Source: Ulota crispa (taxonomy: Eukaryota; Streptophyta; Bryopsida; Orthotrichales; Orthotrichaceae). Taken from it: DNA of 64,000 nt. The DNA is taken from the NCBI GenBank assembly GCA_963920765.1, contig OY987249.1, positions 20,938,861-21,002,860 of the forward strand, read 5' to 3'. A model generated the notes under the pieces. The model did not search any database. It was not told where the DNA came from and saw only the letters and a list, made by a program, of their open reading frames with translations. Position numbers and translations under genes: made by a program. This document shows positions 37,338 through 50,118 of this stretch, piece by piece. Numbering within the stretch: position 1 is the stretch's first letter; each line of letters starts with the position of its first letter.

Positions 37338-37567
37338 CTACACTAAATATTGCATTCATGTTGCCTTCACAAATAGGTTGCCTTACCTTGGTAAGTTACT
37401 TCAAGATTCATAACTTGACTACTTAGAGGCCCATGTAACTCTACAAATATTTAGATTTCACATGGTTTATGATTTGGAAATTGTGAGTTTGTCTTTTTGT
37501 AGCTTCATTGTTGTTGACAATCCCTTCAAAAATTATTTAATAAAGTAATTTTTTATGAAAATTATTG
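37338..37567. mobile_element. TIR element copy 3, left part
   Basis: It starts CTACACTAAATATTGC and follows copies 1 and 2 (AGGTTGCCTTACCTTGG, a TGACTACTTAGAGGC block, TTTAGATTTCACATGG) for about 230 bp. It then breaks off near 37567. The matching right end is at 40056-40114, so the element is split by about 2.5 kb of inserted DNA. Confidence 0.75.
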
Positions 37568-38869
37568 TAGCAACCGTAAATATATATGTGCATAAAAAAT
37601 TGGAGGACGACGCGTAAGAGCTGAAGAGCAACCCACATCCCAAGTGGCCTTGAGCGCGTACTTAGACTTAAACTTGATAAACTCATCATTTAAATTACAT
37701 AAAAGTTGAAATTTGTTGTATAAAAGCCAAAGAGCAGCCCAGAGTTTGAATAACTCTAAGCACATACTCCAACTTACACTTGATAAACTCAACATTTATA
37801 AAAGTTGAAATGGAAGAGATGAGAGTGTTTCAAATCCTCTCATCTATGTACTCTATTAGATACTCACCATTCACCTAACCATATGGGATATCCACTCCCA
37901 AGATAAAATTCTTTCTATGAGGTGCCTTCTACAGCATGTTCTCTTTTCATTGCTAAGTACCACACCTAGCAATCTTTTTTAGCCCAGAGCAAACTTGTAT
38001 TGCGCTATGCTAACATTTGAATACTCCCTAATTTGACACCGCTATCTTGAACTTGCTGTCCATTGTCTGACTAAATCTTTTTTAATGAAACAAATCATAC
38101 AATTGAAATGAAAGTGCAATCAAAATTCAATATGAAAAAGAGTTATTCTACAACATTAGTATATGTTACTAAACACAACATGAAGCATTTGTATTGTTTC
38201 AAAATTTGGCGGTTTTCATATGACACAGTTTGGATTTAGTAATCCAAAATGCAAGAGTAAAAGAAGCAAAATCTAGTTTTGAACAAAAATATATTCTTTT
38301 CAATTAGAAAACTAGAAATGAACTAGGAAACATCTAAAAAGCTGTGGTTTTCATTGCTATTTTAATTTCCTCTATTAGATACCAACATTGAGTACTTGTC
38401 ACAAAATAAAACTCTACAATATTGTAGCTCTATAAACTTCATGTTTTTTAATATTCTTTTTGACTAACCTCTTGTAGATTTTTTTTTAAATCATTATTAT
38501 TTCCAACTCTCCATTATTTATACAGATGTTATTTCTATTATGATGAGCCTATTTTATTTCAAAGCCATGTCTAAAATTTAGGACCACTCTAATTAAAAAG
38601 ACCCTTCACTTAATTACACATGTCTAGCTAAATAAATGAGAGTGCACCCCTCCCCCCAAGTGTCTCTTATTGCAATTTGTTGTAATTACTAGGATGACAA
38701 TGAAAACATTTAAAAGGAAAAGCAAGTTGAATGCAAAACTAACCTTACAGTTAAGTTGTTTGAATTCTATATACGATTTTTGCATAAAGGTTTGTCAATG
38801 CCAAAACCAGTGCATTGACTGCATAATGATTTGTATTGTTGATGTAATATTTCAAATAGAATTACAATA
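37568..38869. other. Inserted non-coding DNA, origin unclear
   Basis: This lies between the broken TIR element and the recognisable CACTA part. It contains two related segments, each with CTTGATAAACTCA.CATTTA and AAAAGTTGAAA (about 37670 and 37780). It begins with TGTAGCAACC, which might be an LTR start, but no LTR end or internal coding was found. Confidence 0.4.
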
Positions 38870-40052
38870 AAAATGCACAAGAAAATTAGGGATATCAATG
38901 ATTTTTTCAAAATCCAAGTATAACAATTTAATTGGCAGTTTTACACAAAATCAAAGGTAGAGAATATATTTCAAGTATCACAAATAATATTTGATAACTC
39001 AAAATTGCTAATGAGCATTTTTTTAATACTTTTCCAAAATTTTAGGCATATAATTGATATTCTTGTAGAAAGCCAAGCGTATTTCTGATAATTTTAATCT
39101 TTGAGAGATGTATTTGATTTTTTGAAAGAATTAAGGAGCATTTTTATATATTTTCAAAAAAATTTGTAGTATTTAAAATAATCAAATGTTGTACTTTCTA
39201 TCTAAAATTTTGCTGAATAAGTCAAGTTGTGTCCAAAAGTGTCCAAATCAACAAGAAACTATTGATTTTTTGTTGTTTTGGTCATGTTTTTAGTAGACTT
39301 AAAAGTTTGCTAATTTGAAATTATACCAAATTGTAAAAAATGAAGAAAAAAAACACTCAATGTACAATGGAAACTTAGAAACTCTAAAAGATCCTAAAAA
39401 TATTTTGAAGAATTCTTTTATATTTAAAATTTTCAAAATATTTTAAAAAAGTCCAAAAATAATTTTAAAAGATTCCAAGAGCAACCCAAAAATATTCTAA
39501 AGGCTTTTCTATTTATAAAAGGTTTTGAAGTATATTAATGAACTTCAAAAAGATTCTAAGAAGATTTTGGAAGAATATACTTTTACAAAGATTTTAAAGT
39601 ATTTTATTAAATCCTAAAAACATCTCAAAAATATTCTTAAAGATTCTAAGAAGATTATAGAAAGATTTCAGAAGATTCCCAAAGATTCTAAAAGATTCTA
39701 AAAAGATTTTAAAAAGATTCTAAAAGATTCTCAAAGATTTTTAAAGATACTAAAAGATCCTAAAAAGATTCTCAAAGATTTTTAAAGATACTAAAAGATT
39801 ATAAATAGATTCTCAAAGATTCTAAGAAGATTCTCAAAGATTCTAAAACATTCTAAAAGATTCCAATAATATTTTTAAATATTTTAAATATTTTAAAGTT
39901 TCTACTGATTTAGTTAGTACTATTCAAAACAACAAAATTTAGGTAGTTTTCTTACAGAATTCTGTTAAATTAGTCAAGTAGCATGTGCAAGTATCCAAAT
40001 CAACAAGAAATTGTTGATTTATTATTGATTTGGACAAAGATTTCTACTAGTG
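38870..40052. mobile_element. Second CACTA copy, reverse orientation, truncated
   Basis: Read on the minus strand it begins CACTAGTAGAAAT at 40052. It then follows the 24205 element collinearly: ATCAACAATTTCTTGTTGAT, TAATTTAACAGAATTCTG, the GAATCTTTGA-type array (39870-39640), and the AAAACATGACCA and TTTTGGACACAACTT segment near 39290-39210. Similarity fades near 38870 and no opposite terminus was found. Confidence 0.8.
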
Positions 40053-40055
40053 GTG

Positions 40056-40114
40056 ACTACTGTGAAATGCCAAGAAATCACTGTGGAGCAACCTAAACAC
40101 AATATTCAGTGTAG
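40056..40114. mobile_element. TIR element copy 3, right terminus
   Basis: TACTGTGAAATGCCAAG, then GTGGAGCAACC and CAATATTCAGTGTAG match the right ends of copies 1 and 2. It pairs with 37338. Confidence 0.75.
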
Positions 40115-40460
40115 AGGAAGTAGTGAATGATATTAAACCATGAGTAATTACTATATTTTTTATTATAAGCTTTAGCCAACAATAATAAATAAACAATAGA
40201 GCTTTCAGACTTTTTGAAGAGAACAATAAATCATGGATAATTATTATTTTTCTTATAATGAGAATTCTCAATTGTAATACAACGATGAACAAATGAGTTG
40301 TATTTTTATAAATTTGATAATAAACCAAAGTGTATAAAGAATAGATTCTTTGTTCTTGGGAAGTCCGTACTAAAACATTTCAAATCAAAAACATATGTTA
40401 TTATTTTTATCAAGAGAACAATCAACTATATAAACCAAAAAACATTTTTTTCTTTAACTA
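40115..40460. repeat. AT-rich satellite-like array, right part
   Basis: The pattern of 35.0-37.3 kb resumes here (TTCTCAATTGTAATAC, AACAATCAACTATATAAACC), consistent with the TIR element having split one array. Confidence 0.45.
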
Positions 40461-42034
40461 TTAATGTATTTCATAAATCCAAAGTAACCATATACTACAT
40501 GAAGATCAGATTTGACCTAAATGAAGTCAATTTGTATTAAATTGTCCACGTGTCATCTTCTAAATGGTGTGGTGTGACGAGCTCCCTTCATAATATGGTG
40601 TGAGAATTTACTTTAAGCACCGGGATGTGGAATCCAAAGTTTAGGTGATAATAATCAGTAAGAGAAGTTTTTGTTTCTTACAAGGAAGAATATGCAAAGA
40701 TGCAACCATTAATAATAAAAACATGGTGTTATCATACACATATACTAATCCTATCTTTGCACATTGGATGCTAGTTCTTACTTGTGTAAACAACAAGAGA
40801 AGAGAAACACGTGGCTTATTTTAAACCGCCTTTAAATAGCATGGCTTTGTAGTACAAGTTGATATTTGGAGGGAACACATCAAATAGGCCAATTTTTAGC
40901 AAGATGAGCAGTTTCTTGTCTAAGAGAATCCCGGGACTTCTAGAGTATCCTTTTATTTTTTTGAAATGTGCAGAAGGGAATGTACATGATAAAGCTATTC
41001 CAGAACCTAGACATAGTTGCAGATTAGTCCTGATTTACAGTACTAGTGGTACACATATACTGGTCCCCTACATTGAAGATGTATGGAAAGTACTTTCCTT
41101 GATACAACCTATAAGTCACAAATTCATCCTCAATCTCACTATTTTTGTTTTGAGCAAATTGTCGCTTGGTTCACCCAAAATTAACCCCTTTGCAAGCATG
41201 TAGTTGTTCCTTGCAAAAGTAACCCATGTGTCAAAGTCAAGAAGTTGCCATACATCCAATAAAACATCCACAATTCCAACTCAGAAGGCACATTTGCAAG
41301 AATATTTTGTTAAAGGGATATTGATATATACCAATATAATGTAGCTGCAATTGTACAAGCATCCATTAACTAATGCCTAAAATTGTGTTGCAATAGTGTA
41401 ACTTTATAATCAACTTTCATTGGTTCCTTAAGTACAAATTGGTACACTAAGTAGAAACCAATACATTATGCAAAACTATTGGGCAAAATTATCAGAATGC
41501 ACACTAATTTAGTTTGTGTTTTACAAGGTATTTGTCGCTGATGTCAGACAATTTTGGACAGCTTAGGCAAACCAATCCCTCCAAAAACTAAGAGCATTGC
41601 AACATGAAATGGAGACAAAGAACTGAAAGTGCTGCAAGATGAATTGGAAATAAAAATCTGAGAGTGCTACAAGACCAGGAGTGTCAAATGATGGACCAAA
41701 ATGGTCATCTTAATTATTTCTTTGGATTTCATAGCTTCTCTCATAATGTGAATACATAGAGGACATTTGTTATATTTGCAATGCCGTCCCCAACAAAGTT
41801 GAGAAGTCATGACTATATATACTTGAATGCATTTGCAAATGTGTGACATACAGGGACCCAAACACATAACAAATTAAATGATATTGATATTGTAAGTCTA
41901 TACTAAAATTTCAATACTATCTCAAAAAACATAAGTGCCAAGACTTGGCCTAGCATATAATATTCTATTCTTGACGTAATGAGTTCCTCACTGCATCCAC
42001 ATCAATACATATTGTATCAAATGCAACCATAACT
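40461..42034. other. Intergenic DNA with one unassigned open frame
   Basis: A 114-codon plus-strand frame (40859-41203) is open. The opposite strand also reads a plausible peptide (MLAKGLILGEPSDN) with stops. Neither is recognised, so coding is unproven. No other gene or repeat seen. Confidence 0.3.
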
Positions 42035-44498
42035 CTAACCAAGTGGGGTAATCCTTGGATTCCTCTTGGGTTTCTTTGGTTTCCTCTATGGTTCTTGTAT
42101 GTCTTTTGCTGCTTCCTTTGTAGCTATTTCACTTTGGATCTTCCGCTTGGATATTGCAATCTTAGTGTCAATTAGAGGTAGCAATGGAGGTGGCGGCATC
42201 TTCACCACCGCCCTAGTCAACCCATCTGCCATCGATGCTTCTTCTCTCAATTTTTGGCGGCGCTCTAAATCTTCAGCTTCTTGTTTTAGCTTCTCTACTC
42301 TTTCAAATTTTGCATTGTCCTCCTTCAACTTCCAAATACGCTCTTCTAGCTCTGCCTCAACTCCTTCTTTGCAAGACATACTAGAAACCACTCCTGCAAC
42401 AGGCCTTATGATAGCATCCTCAATTCCTTCTACAACCTCAGGACTAATTTGAATAGGCTCTTTCACTTCATCTGTATATGGTAGTTGGGGAAGTGACATT
42501 ACAAATAAAGGACGTTGGACAGAATTAGCCCAACTTTGATTGCTACCAGCTGCACTGCCATAGTCCAAACTTTGCAACCCATCAATTCCACCAATTGACC
42601 CATTAGTCCCACCAATAAGGCTGGGCAAGGAATATTTGCGTTCTATAGAATCTACAATATTAGAGTCAACCAAATTTTGAGAGCATGACACCATGAATTT
42701 CTTTGATTGCTCTTGGTATAGTTTCTCTAGATCTAAACCACAAAAATACATAAGAAGTCAGGTTGCAGTTTAGCAAATAAAGACCACAAATCAATAGACA
42801 ACCCTTTGCAATTCTTAACGTAATGCCAATGTTTTTTTACTCTGGAGTACCACTTGTACAGAGGTTGTATTTAGTATTAGACTTTTATGTACTAAGATAT
42901 ACTTGATGGTACAAAGTTGTATACTAGTTGTACTACATAATATACCAGTTGCAACATTGCATATGGCTATATGCACCAAGTCAGAATTGCATATCGATAA
43001 GTGGATGGCAATCAAGAGTTGTCACTGTCAAGTTTTCAAGGAGCCTCTCTTGTTCCTCCTCTTATTCCAAAGATTGCATCAATTGTTGAAGAGGTGCGTG
43101 TAATTTGTCAAATCCAAAACTCCTAAACCAAGAAGGATGCACTATTTTACTGCAAGCTATATTTGCACACTTGCTAGCATCTCAAAACCACACCCCAGCA
43201 CACCATGGATGATACAAATGGCCACATGTGCACACTATAATATTGTTGAGGGAAAATCCGCTAAAGCAGAGTGCATAGGGTGTCTTGCAAATGGTGTCAA
43301 ATGCACAAACCATCTTGGGGTCAAATTGAAAGCATAAAGGTCTTGGTCTCAAATCCACTCTAATGTGACCTCTCTTCATTTTAGCAATTTGAAATGACAA
43401 GGCACCAAACTGCCTCCTCAAACACATCTCTCAAGCTTCAAGTTGCTCATGCTTCACATTACATTCTTTTAATTCTAATGTGGCTGCTTCATAATCAAGC
43501 ATTGCATCCCTTATCATCTCATTGTACGCTTCCGCTCTATCTGGAGTAACCTCCGTGTTCTCAGCTTCATGAACCTTGTGCAACTTCAAAACTTTGGCTT
43601 CAGTTCTTTGCAGCACCCCCTCTTCTTGTGATGCCTTGGTAGACAAGTGCGCTTCTCCTTCCTAGCGCTGATATAGTCCTTTGTAACTGCATGTAGCTAT
43701 AATTCCACAAACCTCACTAGTTTCATAAGCTTGGCAATGTCTTTTTCAATCTCTGTACCGTCTTGTACGCTCTCTGTACCATCTTGTACAACAAATTGAC
43801 AGTGTACTTAGTCATCCAAAGTTTGGTAGTGGGATCGTGGAAGAGGTCATCAATGCCTTCCGCTTTGTACACCTTGTCCTTATTAGAACCAGTGATGCTT
43901 GCCACAACAGACAAACATAACCAAAATTTTTTCAACCACTTACTCCGTTGATTTCTATTGGATGATCCAGCAAACTCTGCTCAACTAATAGGTTTCTTCT
44001 TGATCATTTCCATAATTATATCCCTAGCAAATTGTTTTGCTATGACCTTAGACCTTGGCAAATCATGTAAATACACAAGTGGAAAATCTCAACAATACAA
44101 GCAATGACATCTTCATCCTTGCATTCCGCATAAGAATACCCAACTCTTCCATTTCTCCCCTTTGCCACTCCAAATACATCGTTCATGTCTTTCTCAAGGA
44201 GGTCTTGTGGAATTAAAAGTTTATGTGGGTTTTTACCACCTTATGGCAAACCATATTTGCTTTTGAACTCATCCGTAGCAACAGCGTGTGGAGGAGGATG
44301 CTTCTTCAGAGAAGCCAACTTCTCTAGTTCCTTATCCAAGAGACTCTTCTCCAAGTTTGGTTTGACATTGTCTTTGACCTGTGGCAAGGTAGAAGCCAGA
44401 TAATCATCAAAGAAACCGTCATTGCTAAAAGTACTACAGTGATCATCTTCCCTGGAAAAACCTCCACTCATAACCACCCACTCATTGTTGGACCCCAT
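42035..44498 (-). pseudogene. Coiled-coil RING-like gene (gene B)
   Basis: An ATG at 44498 gives MGSNNEWVVMSGGF, then LLDKELEKLASLKK. A coiled coil (EMIRDAMLDYEAATLELKE, 43646-43431) is followed in frame, across a TGA, by a RING-like finger at 43427-43090: ALC...VCTCGHLYHPWCA, then a TGA, then KCANIACSKIVHPSWFRSFG. The finger lines up with gene A, but the first cysteine of the C-x2-C pair is Tyr here (PYALC). The last exon (42732-42035; acceptor GTGGTTTAG) encodes 235 codons with one TAG: a Gly/Ser-rich part, a long coiled coil (EAELEERIWKLKEDNAKFER) and a basic tail RKPKKPKRNPR resembling a nuclear signal. Several frame changes occur between 44240 and 43700. Its cellular role is unknown; a zinc-binding, self-associating nuclear protein is inferred. 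Confidence 0.6.
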
Positions 44499-44896
44499 TG
44501 TTTTCAAAGGCGGCAAAACAATAAGAAGTCAATAAAAGAATTAAGGGAATCTTCAAGTAAATTATAATTAATGTACTTCAGTTTGGCCGTCCAATACACT
44601 TCAAGACTGGCAATATTCAGTGGAGTAAACAATGTACATCGTGCAAGATTTATTGTAAAAGGATTCTATATAGTGTGTATCTAAGGAAGTACAAAATGTA
44701 CTAACAAATAGTACATATTGTACAATGAATGTACTAGTGGAGTTTCTCTTCTTCTCAAAAACATTGGTTGTAGGAAACTCCGCTTGAAGCGAAAATCCCA
44801 AGGTTGTGCCAGCAGCAGGTCTCCAAACCTTTCATATGCCTAATGCAAACTTCAAAATTTAAGCTATTGCTATATTGGCAGTAATGATACAAGCCC

Positions 44897-45015
44897 ACAG
44901 CAAAAACAAAACAATGTGCTTGTTGACAACAAAGATAGAAGCTTATGGCAAAACAAAATGTTGCACTTATTGACAACAAAGACAAAAGCTCATGGCAAAA
45001 ACAAAACAATGTTGT
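44897..45015. repeat. ~55 bp tandem repeat, about two copies
   Basis: GGCAAAACAAAATGTTGCAC, then TTGACAACAAAGA and AAGCTCATGG recur in tandem with small changes. Lies upstream of gene B. Confidence 0.75.
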
Positions 45016-45149
45016 CAAAATTGAAAGCTAGTGAATTAGAGCAAAACTTTGCGGAAATTGACGTTGATGCGTTTACCAACAATCACCTCCAACATTCAGC
45101 AATAAGTACCTCCAATGAACTTACAGTTTTTCATGTTCTCTACTCATGA

Positions 45150-47470
45150 AAAAAAAATCTACTCTTTGCTTCTTTGGATTGAAATTGCAAACTATAAATG
45201 GAGGTGTGAAGTTGATCTACCGCTCACAATAAGCTAGCTACTCCAAATTCAAATTGTCTAGACTAATGGAGAAAAGACAAAATTAGAGTACTGCCGCACT
45301 TTTCATCAAATGGAATGTCACTGCAAAAGCGAGCGTCAGCGCATATACTAGACGATGTTGCAAATGACTACTAGTTTAGATGAATTGTGGTGAACAGCTA
45401 TTGGTCCCTATGGTACAACATGTATGCACAATACATTCCATGTATGATGGGCAAACCCTAGAGGCTTCTCCAAGGATTAGGCTTGAAAATGAGGCAAAAA
45501 TCCCTCATAGAAAAACGGAGCATGAAAACGTCAAATAAACCAAAATTCAATGATGGCCCATCTAAGCAAAAGGGTCTTTTATACAATTCTCAATTTAAAA
45601 ATAAATAAAAATCACTTTCAAGGCAAAATTTGGGCCTAATACTAAAATCACATATTTGCAAGGATATTCTCATATGAACTTTCCCAAACCCTTCCTAAAC
45701 CCTAAAACACTGTATCTAAACATTAGGACATTCAACTTAGCTATTTGAAGTTCAAAAAAGAAATCCTAAGCTTAAGACACTAAGCACAACAATGCTAAAC
45801 CAAAATTTGTGACAGAACAAACATTGAATATTTGTACTTTGTGCATTGAATAAAAAAATGAAAATCAAATTTTTGTTATGCCATTTTTGATATTTAAGAA
45901 ATTTGATACATTGAAACTTTTTTTTTGGAAAAAAGTGACAAATATTGTAACAAAATTGAATCCAAAGGTTTTACACATGCAGGACTTTTGCCGTGACTAC
46001 AATTTTGGAAAATCGTAGTGTGCTTTCACCCTGCTTGGCAGCTGGAGTTGTTAGGATTCATGTTAGAACCTCCTTTGGGTTGCAAGGAATTGCAAGGGCT
46101 GGGAATTGAACCCAAGACCTCATGAGTACAACCCCATAGGCCTTTAGCAACACACCACATGCTAGGCTAGATGTCCAAAAGATAATTATTATTGTACTTG
46201 TATTGTAACTCATATTATTGTCATGTTTTGCAAGGTTGGAGGCTACTTTAGCATGCTGAAGTTCTTGTTCTAAAGCAATTATCAACCAAGAAAGGTTGGC
46301 TACTGTAGATAAGATTCCCCTCCAACTATTTCTTTCACATTACAACTCATAATTTAGAAGTTGTGAGCAAAAATCATAGAAGGTTTTCATAAAATCCAAG
46401 GAAAAATATAAAAAATTGACTTTGATTTATGTATACAAATTTTTATATGAATATACAAATCATATAAGAAATTGTTGGAACTAAAGTTTAGCTTCATTTG
46501 TAAAGTACTTTTAGTTCTCACTTCTTCTTCTTTGAAACTCTTATTAGGGTTTAGTAGCCTTCTTCCTTGCTACCTATATAAAATATAAAAATGTGAAAAT
46601 TTATTGAAATAAAGTCTTGTTAGCAAAATAAATACTAGTATGTTTTATCTATTCTGAATGGATTAGTTGTTTAGGGAGTTTATGAATAGTGCCTATTGTG
46701 ATTAGTACTGAAAGCATTTTCATGCACCAAGACATTTTATTTGGATATAATGTTATGGGTGTTCAGTCCTTCAAGTTTGAAGTGCTATATAATTTGCAAT
46801 TTAATTTTGAATGTCAAGGTTTTCTCATTTGGGCTAAACAAACTATGGTATTTACACATGTATATCAATATGAAACCAAAATTTCAAAATTTTGGCCCAT
46901 ATTTTATAAATCAAATTATCATATGATGAGTTTGTGGGAAAGTAGAAAAAATGTGACTTTCACCATATTGTATTAGTTGCCTTTGCAAAAAAATAGTAAA
47001 AAAACTGTGGTTCACCATGCTGCATTTTGTCGAGTTTGGAAGAAAGTAGTAAAAATGGGTTATTTGCCATGTTGGTAAAATACATCAAATACATGTAGTA
47101 ATTCCAAATCACTTCATGTGGTTGTTTTACAAGGTGCTAATTTCCATTCTTCTACTACATTGATATGTAGAAAAGTGAAATAATCTCCTTGTGTTATACA
47201 AGCAACAAGAATATGAATGTACAACAAAGTATGTGGAGAAGATATAGAAAAATGTAAATACTTCATTTCATTTAAAAAAATACAAGTGCTACAAAATCCG
47301 ATAGGCCTTCTTGATTCCTTGTTTTGTACTAATTGCAATATTTAATTACATGCATCTACACTATTGAACTTCTTGCACTCATTTCCAACAGAAACGATTT
47401 ACTCATCCTGTCGTATCACAATGCCTTGTGCTATGGTATTTCTCAAAAACATTCCAAAAATAAACAAAAT
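45150..47470. other. Intergenic DNA, no gene recognised
   Basis: Short frames at 46689-46976 on the plus strand are unrecognised. Apart from the SINE relic at 46088-46172 I see no structured feature. Confidence 0.5.
46088..46172 (-). mobile_element. tRNA-derived SINE relic
   Basis: On the minus strand, TAGCCTAGCATGTGGTG (46169-46154) resembles box A. GGTTCAATTCC (46112-46102) is a perfect box B match within TTGGGTTCAATTCCCA, spaced about 42 bp away. The total length is tRNA-like, but stems are incomplete, so a SINE head or tRNA relic is preferred. Confidence 0.55.
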
Positions 47471-49872
47471 CTAGATACCTCCTAGATCTACAATGTCATG
47501 TACTATTTCTATGCCTTCTCTCAAACACCTTTGCAACTTATTGTTTGATTGCAAACTCGTAAACAACGCAACTGTTTGTTCTTCATTTTGATTGTAGATG
47601 TAGGTATATGCAGCATGTACTAATTGAGCCTCGTGGAACGTACTTGCTTCAATGAGGGCCAATTCTTCTTCAAAACTCCAATCACCAGCATATCCCATAT
47701 AATTACCTTGGTTGTCAAATAGTAGGCCAGTTGGGTGGTGTTTGTGTGAAAAAACCTCTTGACGTGTGTCCCAATGTCCACCTACAAGTTGAGTTGCATA
47801 TAATCAACGTTAACAATCACCATCTCCTGATCACCTCCTTGATGATGTCCGTGACGTTGGCCTCACTTTGCCATCAAAAAGCAGCCTCCAAGGTTTGTGC
47901 TAGTAGATGTCAGAGGTCCAAGGACCATTTCCAGAGCCATGTCAAGTCTTTCTTCCAATATCATGCATTTGATGCCCCTGGTAAATTATCTTTGTCATGC
48001 TCGTAATGAATTGGCATGTGGCCTTTGAGGCCAAACATTTTGTACAGCCATCGATGAAAGGGGGCTTTCCAACTCAAGCATCCGTTTCTTGTCACCATGG
48101 GAGGAATGAAACACCCTAGATGGTACATATCCAAACACGGTTCGAGGCTCCATCCACCCTTGGGGCCAAAAGGTTCTTGACACATAATGCATATTGTATT
48201 GTTGTTTACAAAGTCTTAGGTATCAGGCCGCAGTAATGAGGATTTGCCTACTTGGCCAGCAAGCAAGTACCTACAACATGCAATGTCATATTAGAACTCC
48301 AAAGTTGGGTATGAAGTCAAATGAATGCTTTGATTGGTGCGGTTTATTGGCAATGTATTGAGGAACATCTCTTCAAGCTGAGGCCATGATGTCAAGCCAA
48401 AATAACAATGACCACCATCGTTGAATTTTGCAACTACTTTTCTCACTTCTTGCTGCATTTGCGTGGCTTTGTTCTTTGCTATGTTGCAAGCCAACTTCAT
48501 GTTCCACATGGAGAGCAGCATTCCCTTCCTTTCAGGACTTTGGAGCAAGCTTGCATTAAGGGTTTTTAATTGGTCCAATCTCTGTTGTAGCTGTATATTT
48601 GATGCGGTTTTAACCTCCACCTTTTCCTCAGCTGCTTTGAAACAAAGTTCTAGAGCACGCATGGAGATCATTAATTGCTCCATGATTGCCCTTTGTACTG
48701 ACAACCTGTGCCTTTGCATGCTCACACGTGCACGCATGGCATCAAATGTAGGCCCTCCAAGTCTCGCACACCTTGGATTGCATTCTCTTGTGCTGCACTA
48801 GAACTTTCACCTTGGAAAATTGGAGGCGAGAAGGTTGTCTAGGCCACACCACAACTTTAGTAGTATTACTAATGCCTACTATTCTGTCGTCTGTAGCATA
48901 CATTGCACTTGCCATGATGTCATTGAGTGATGGAACATCTTCATTGCTCAATTGTTCTCCACAAGATACAAGGTCGGCATTGAGGGCAGCAAACTTGTCA
49001 TTGTCTTCCATGATGATCCTCACTCTTGCTCTCTGCACTTCACAATCTGCTGCATGTGCCCTTAATGCTTCCTCCTTCTCCAATTGCAACATTAACACTA
49101 GTTCACGCAATGATTGGAGTTCCCTATTAATAGATCCTTGATCACCAATCATGTTCAAGCCACATCTAGTTGCTGCGGCCGAACAATTGCATGCAAATTC
49201 ACATGGAGTGCTGTTGGAACCACAAGATCATTTCCTACATTGATTCCTTCAACCATACATTCTTCAAGTAGTTTCACATCTGCGTCTAGACCTTTCAATT
49301 GATGTAGATCTTCTACATCTTGGACCCCTACATTTGCCGGAATCTCTTGCACCATTGGCTAGATATCTTCCATGTCATGTGCCACCTCCTCCAATATCAC
49401 GTTGGGATTTGAAGGAATGTGGCAATGTTTGTTTGGAAATCGGTTCTTCTGTTTCTTTGCTTGGTAGGTTCTCCAATCCACATCTTTCCCTAGAAAAACC
49501 TCCACATAGACCATTTGACATTGTGAGAGCGTGGCATCCTTTTTTGTGACCTCCTCCCAAAGTGCCAATGTCACTTCAGTCAACCTCTTCTTGAATGCAA
49601 GGTGCTAGCAAAGTTTGATGTTTGTCGTGCCCAATTTCACGTGCATTTTGTACCTAGTAAAATCCCAATGGCAATTTAATGTAGGCCCAATCAATGTAAA
49701 TTTGACTTGTCATTCTTCTCCAAGGTTCCACTTCCTGTTCCCAACCAAGTTTTGCCAAAACCTAGACATTCCAAAATGTGTTCCAATCCACCTCCAATTT
49801 GTTCCCTCCCTTCTTCCTAATTGGGGGTTCACCTTTGTGTTTTGAACTTACTAGAGAGTTTGTAGTCGCCAT
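47471..49872 (-). pseudogene. Coiled-coil RING-like gene (gene C)
   Basis: An ATG at 49872 gives MATTNSLVSSKHK, then VDWNTFWNV, GWEQEVEPWRR and, after a frame change, LALWEEVTKKDATLSQCQ and EVFLGKDVDWRTYQ. In-frame stops at 49762, 49654 and 49356 are all TAG. Next come two coiled-coil frames (49158-48742, INRELQSLRELVLMLQLEKE; 48737-48291, ELCFKAAEEKVEVK). A RING-like finger follows at 48210-47961: CIMCQEPFG...LEPCLDMYHLGC...CLSWKAPFHRWLY. The usual His of C-x-H and the last zinc cysteine appear lost (CLD, SWK). A C-terminal helix-rich segment follows (47698-47471, EEELALIEASTFHEAQLVHA). It has the general plan of genes A and B but a distinct finger subtype. Upstream lies the GGACGG minisatellite and the divergent kinase-like gene. 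Confidence 0.6.
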
Positions 49873-50118
49873 TTTTTTACTTGCACAATACAAAACATAG
49901 TGTGTAGGAGGATACAACTGGTAATTTGCTTTGCCTTCTACTGCGTGATGGCAATTAAAATGTGGCAAGAGAAATGCCTCGTGTATAATACTTCCTTCCA
50001 AATTGCAATGCAAAGTTTTTTCAAGCAAAGACAAAGCAATTCAAAAGAGGAAGCACAATAATGAAAAAAGTTACTTAGTTTATACGCTCTACTTACCCAA
50101 CATAATTGGGTCGGTAGT

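Noticed and set aside
37568..37800. LTR of a retrotransposon starting TGTAGCAACC
   Set aside because: No matching second LTR, TG...CA boundary pair, primer-binding site or pol coding was found.
40859..41203. 114-codon plus-strand open frame as a real gene
   Set aside because: No family resemblance or splice context, and the opposite strand is equally protein-like. Kept only as an unassigned frame.
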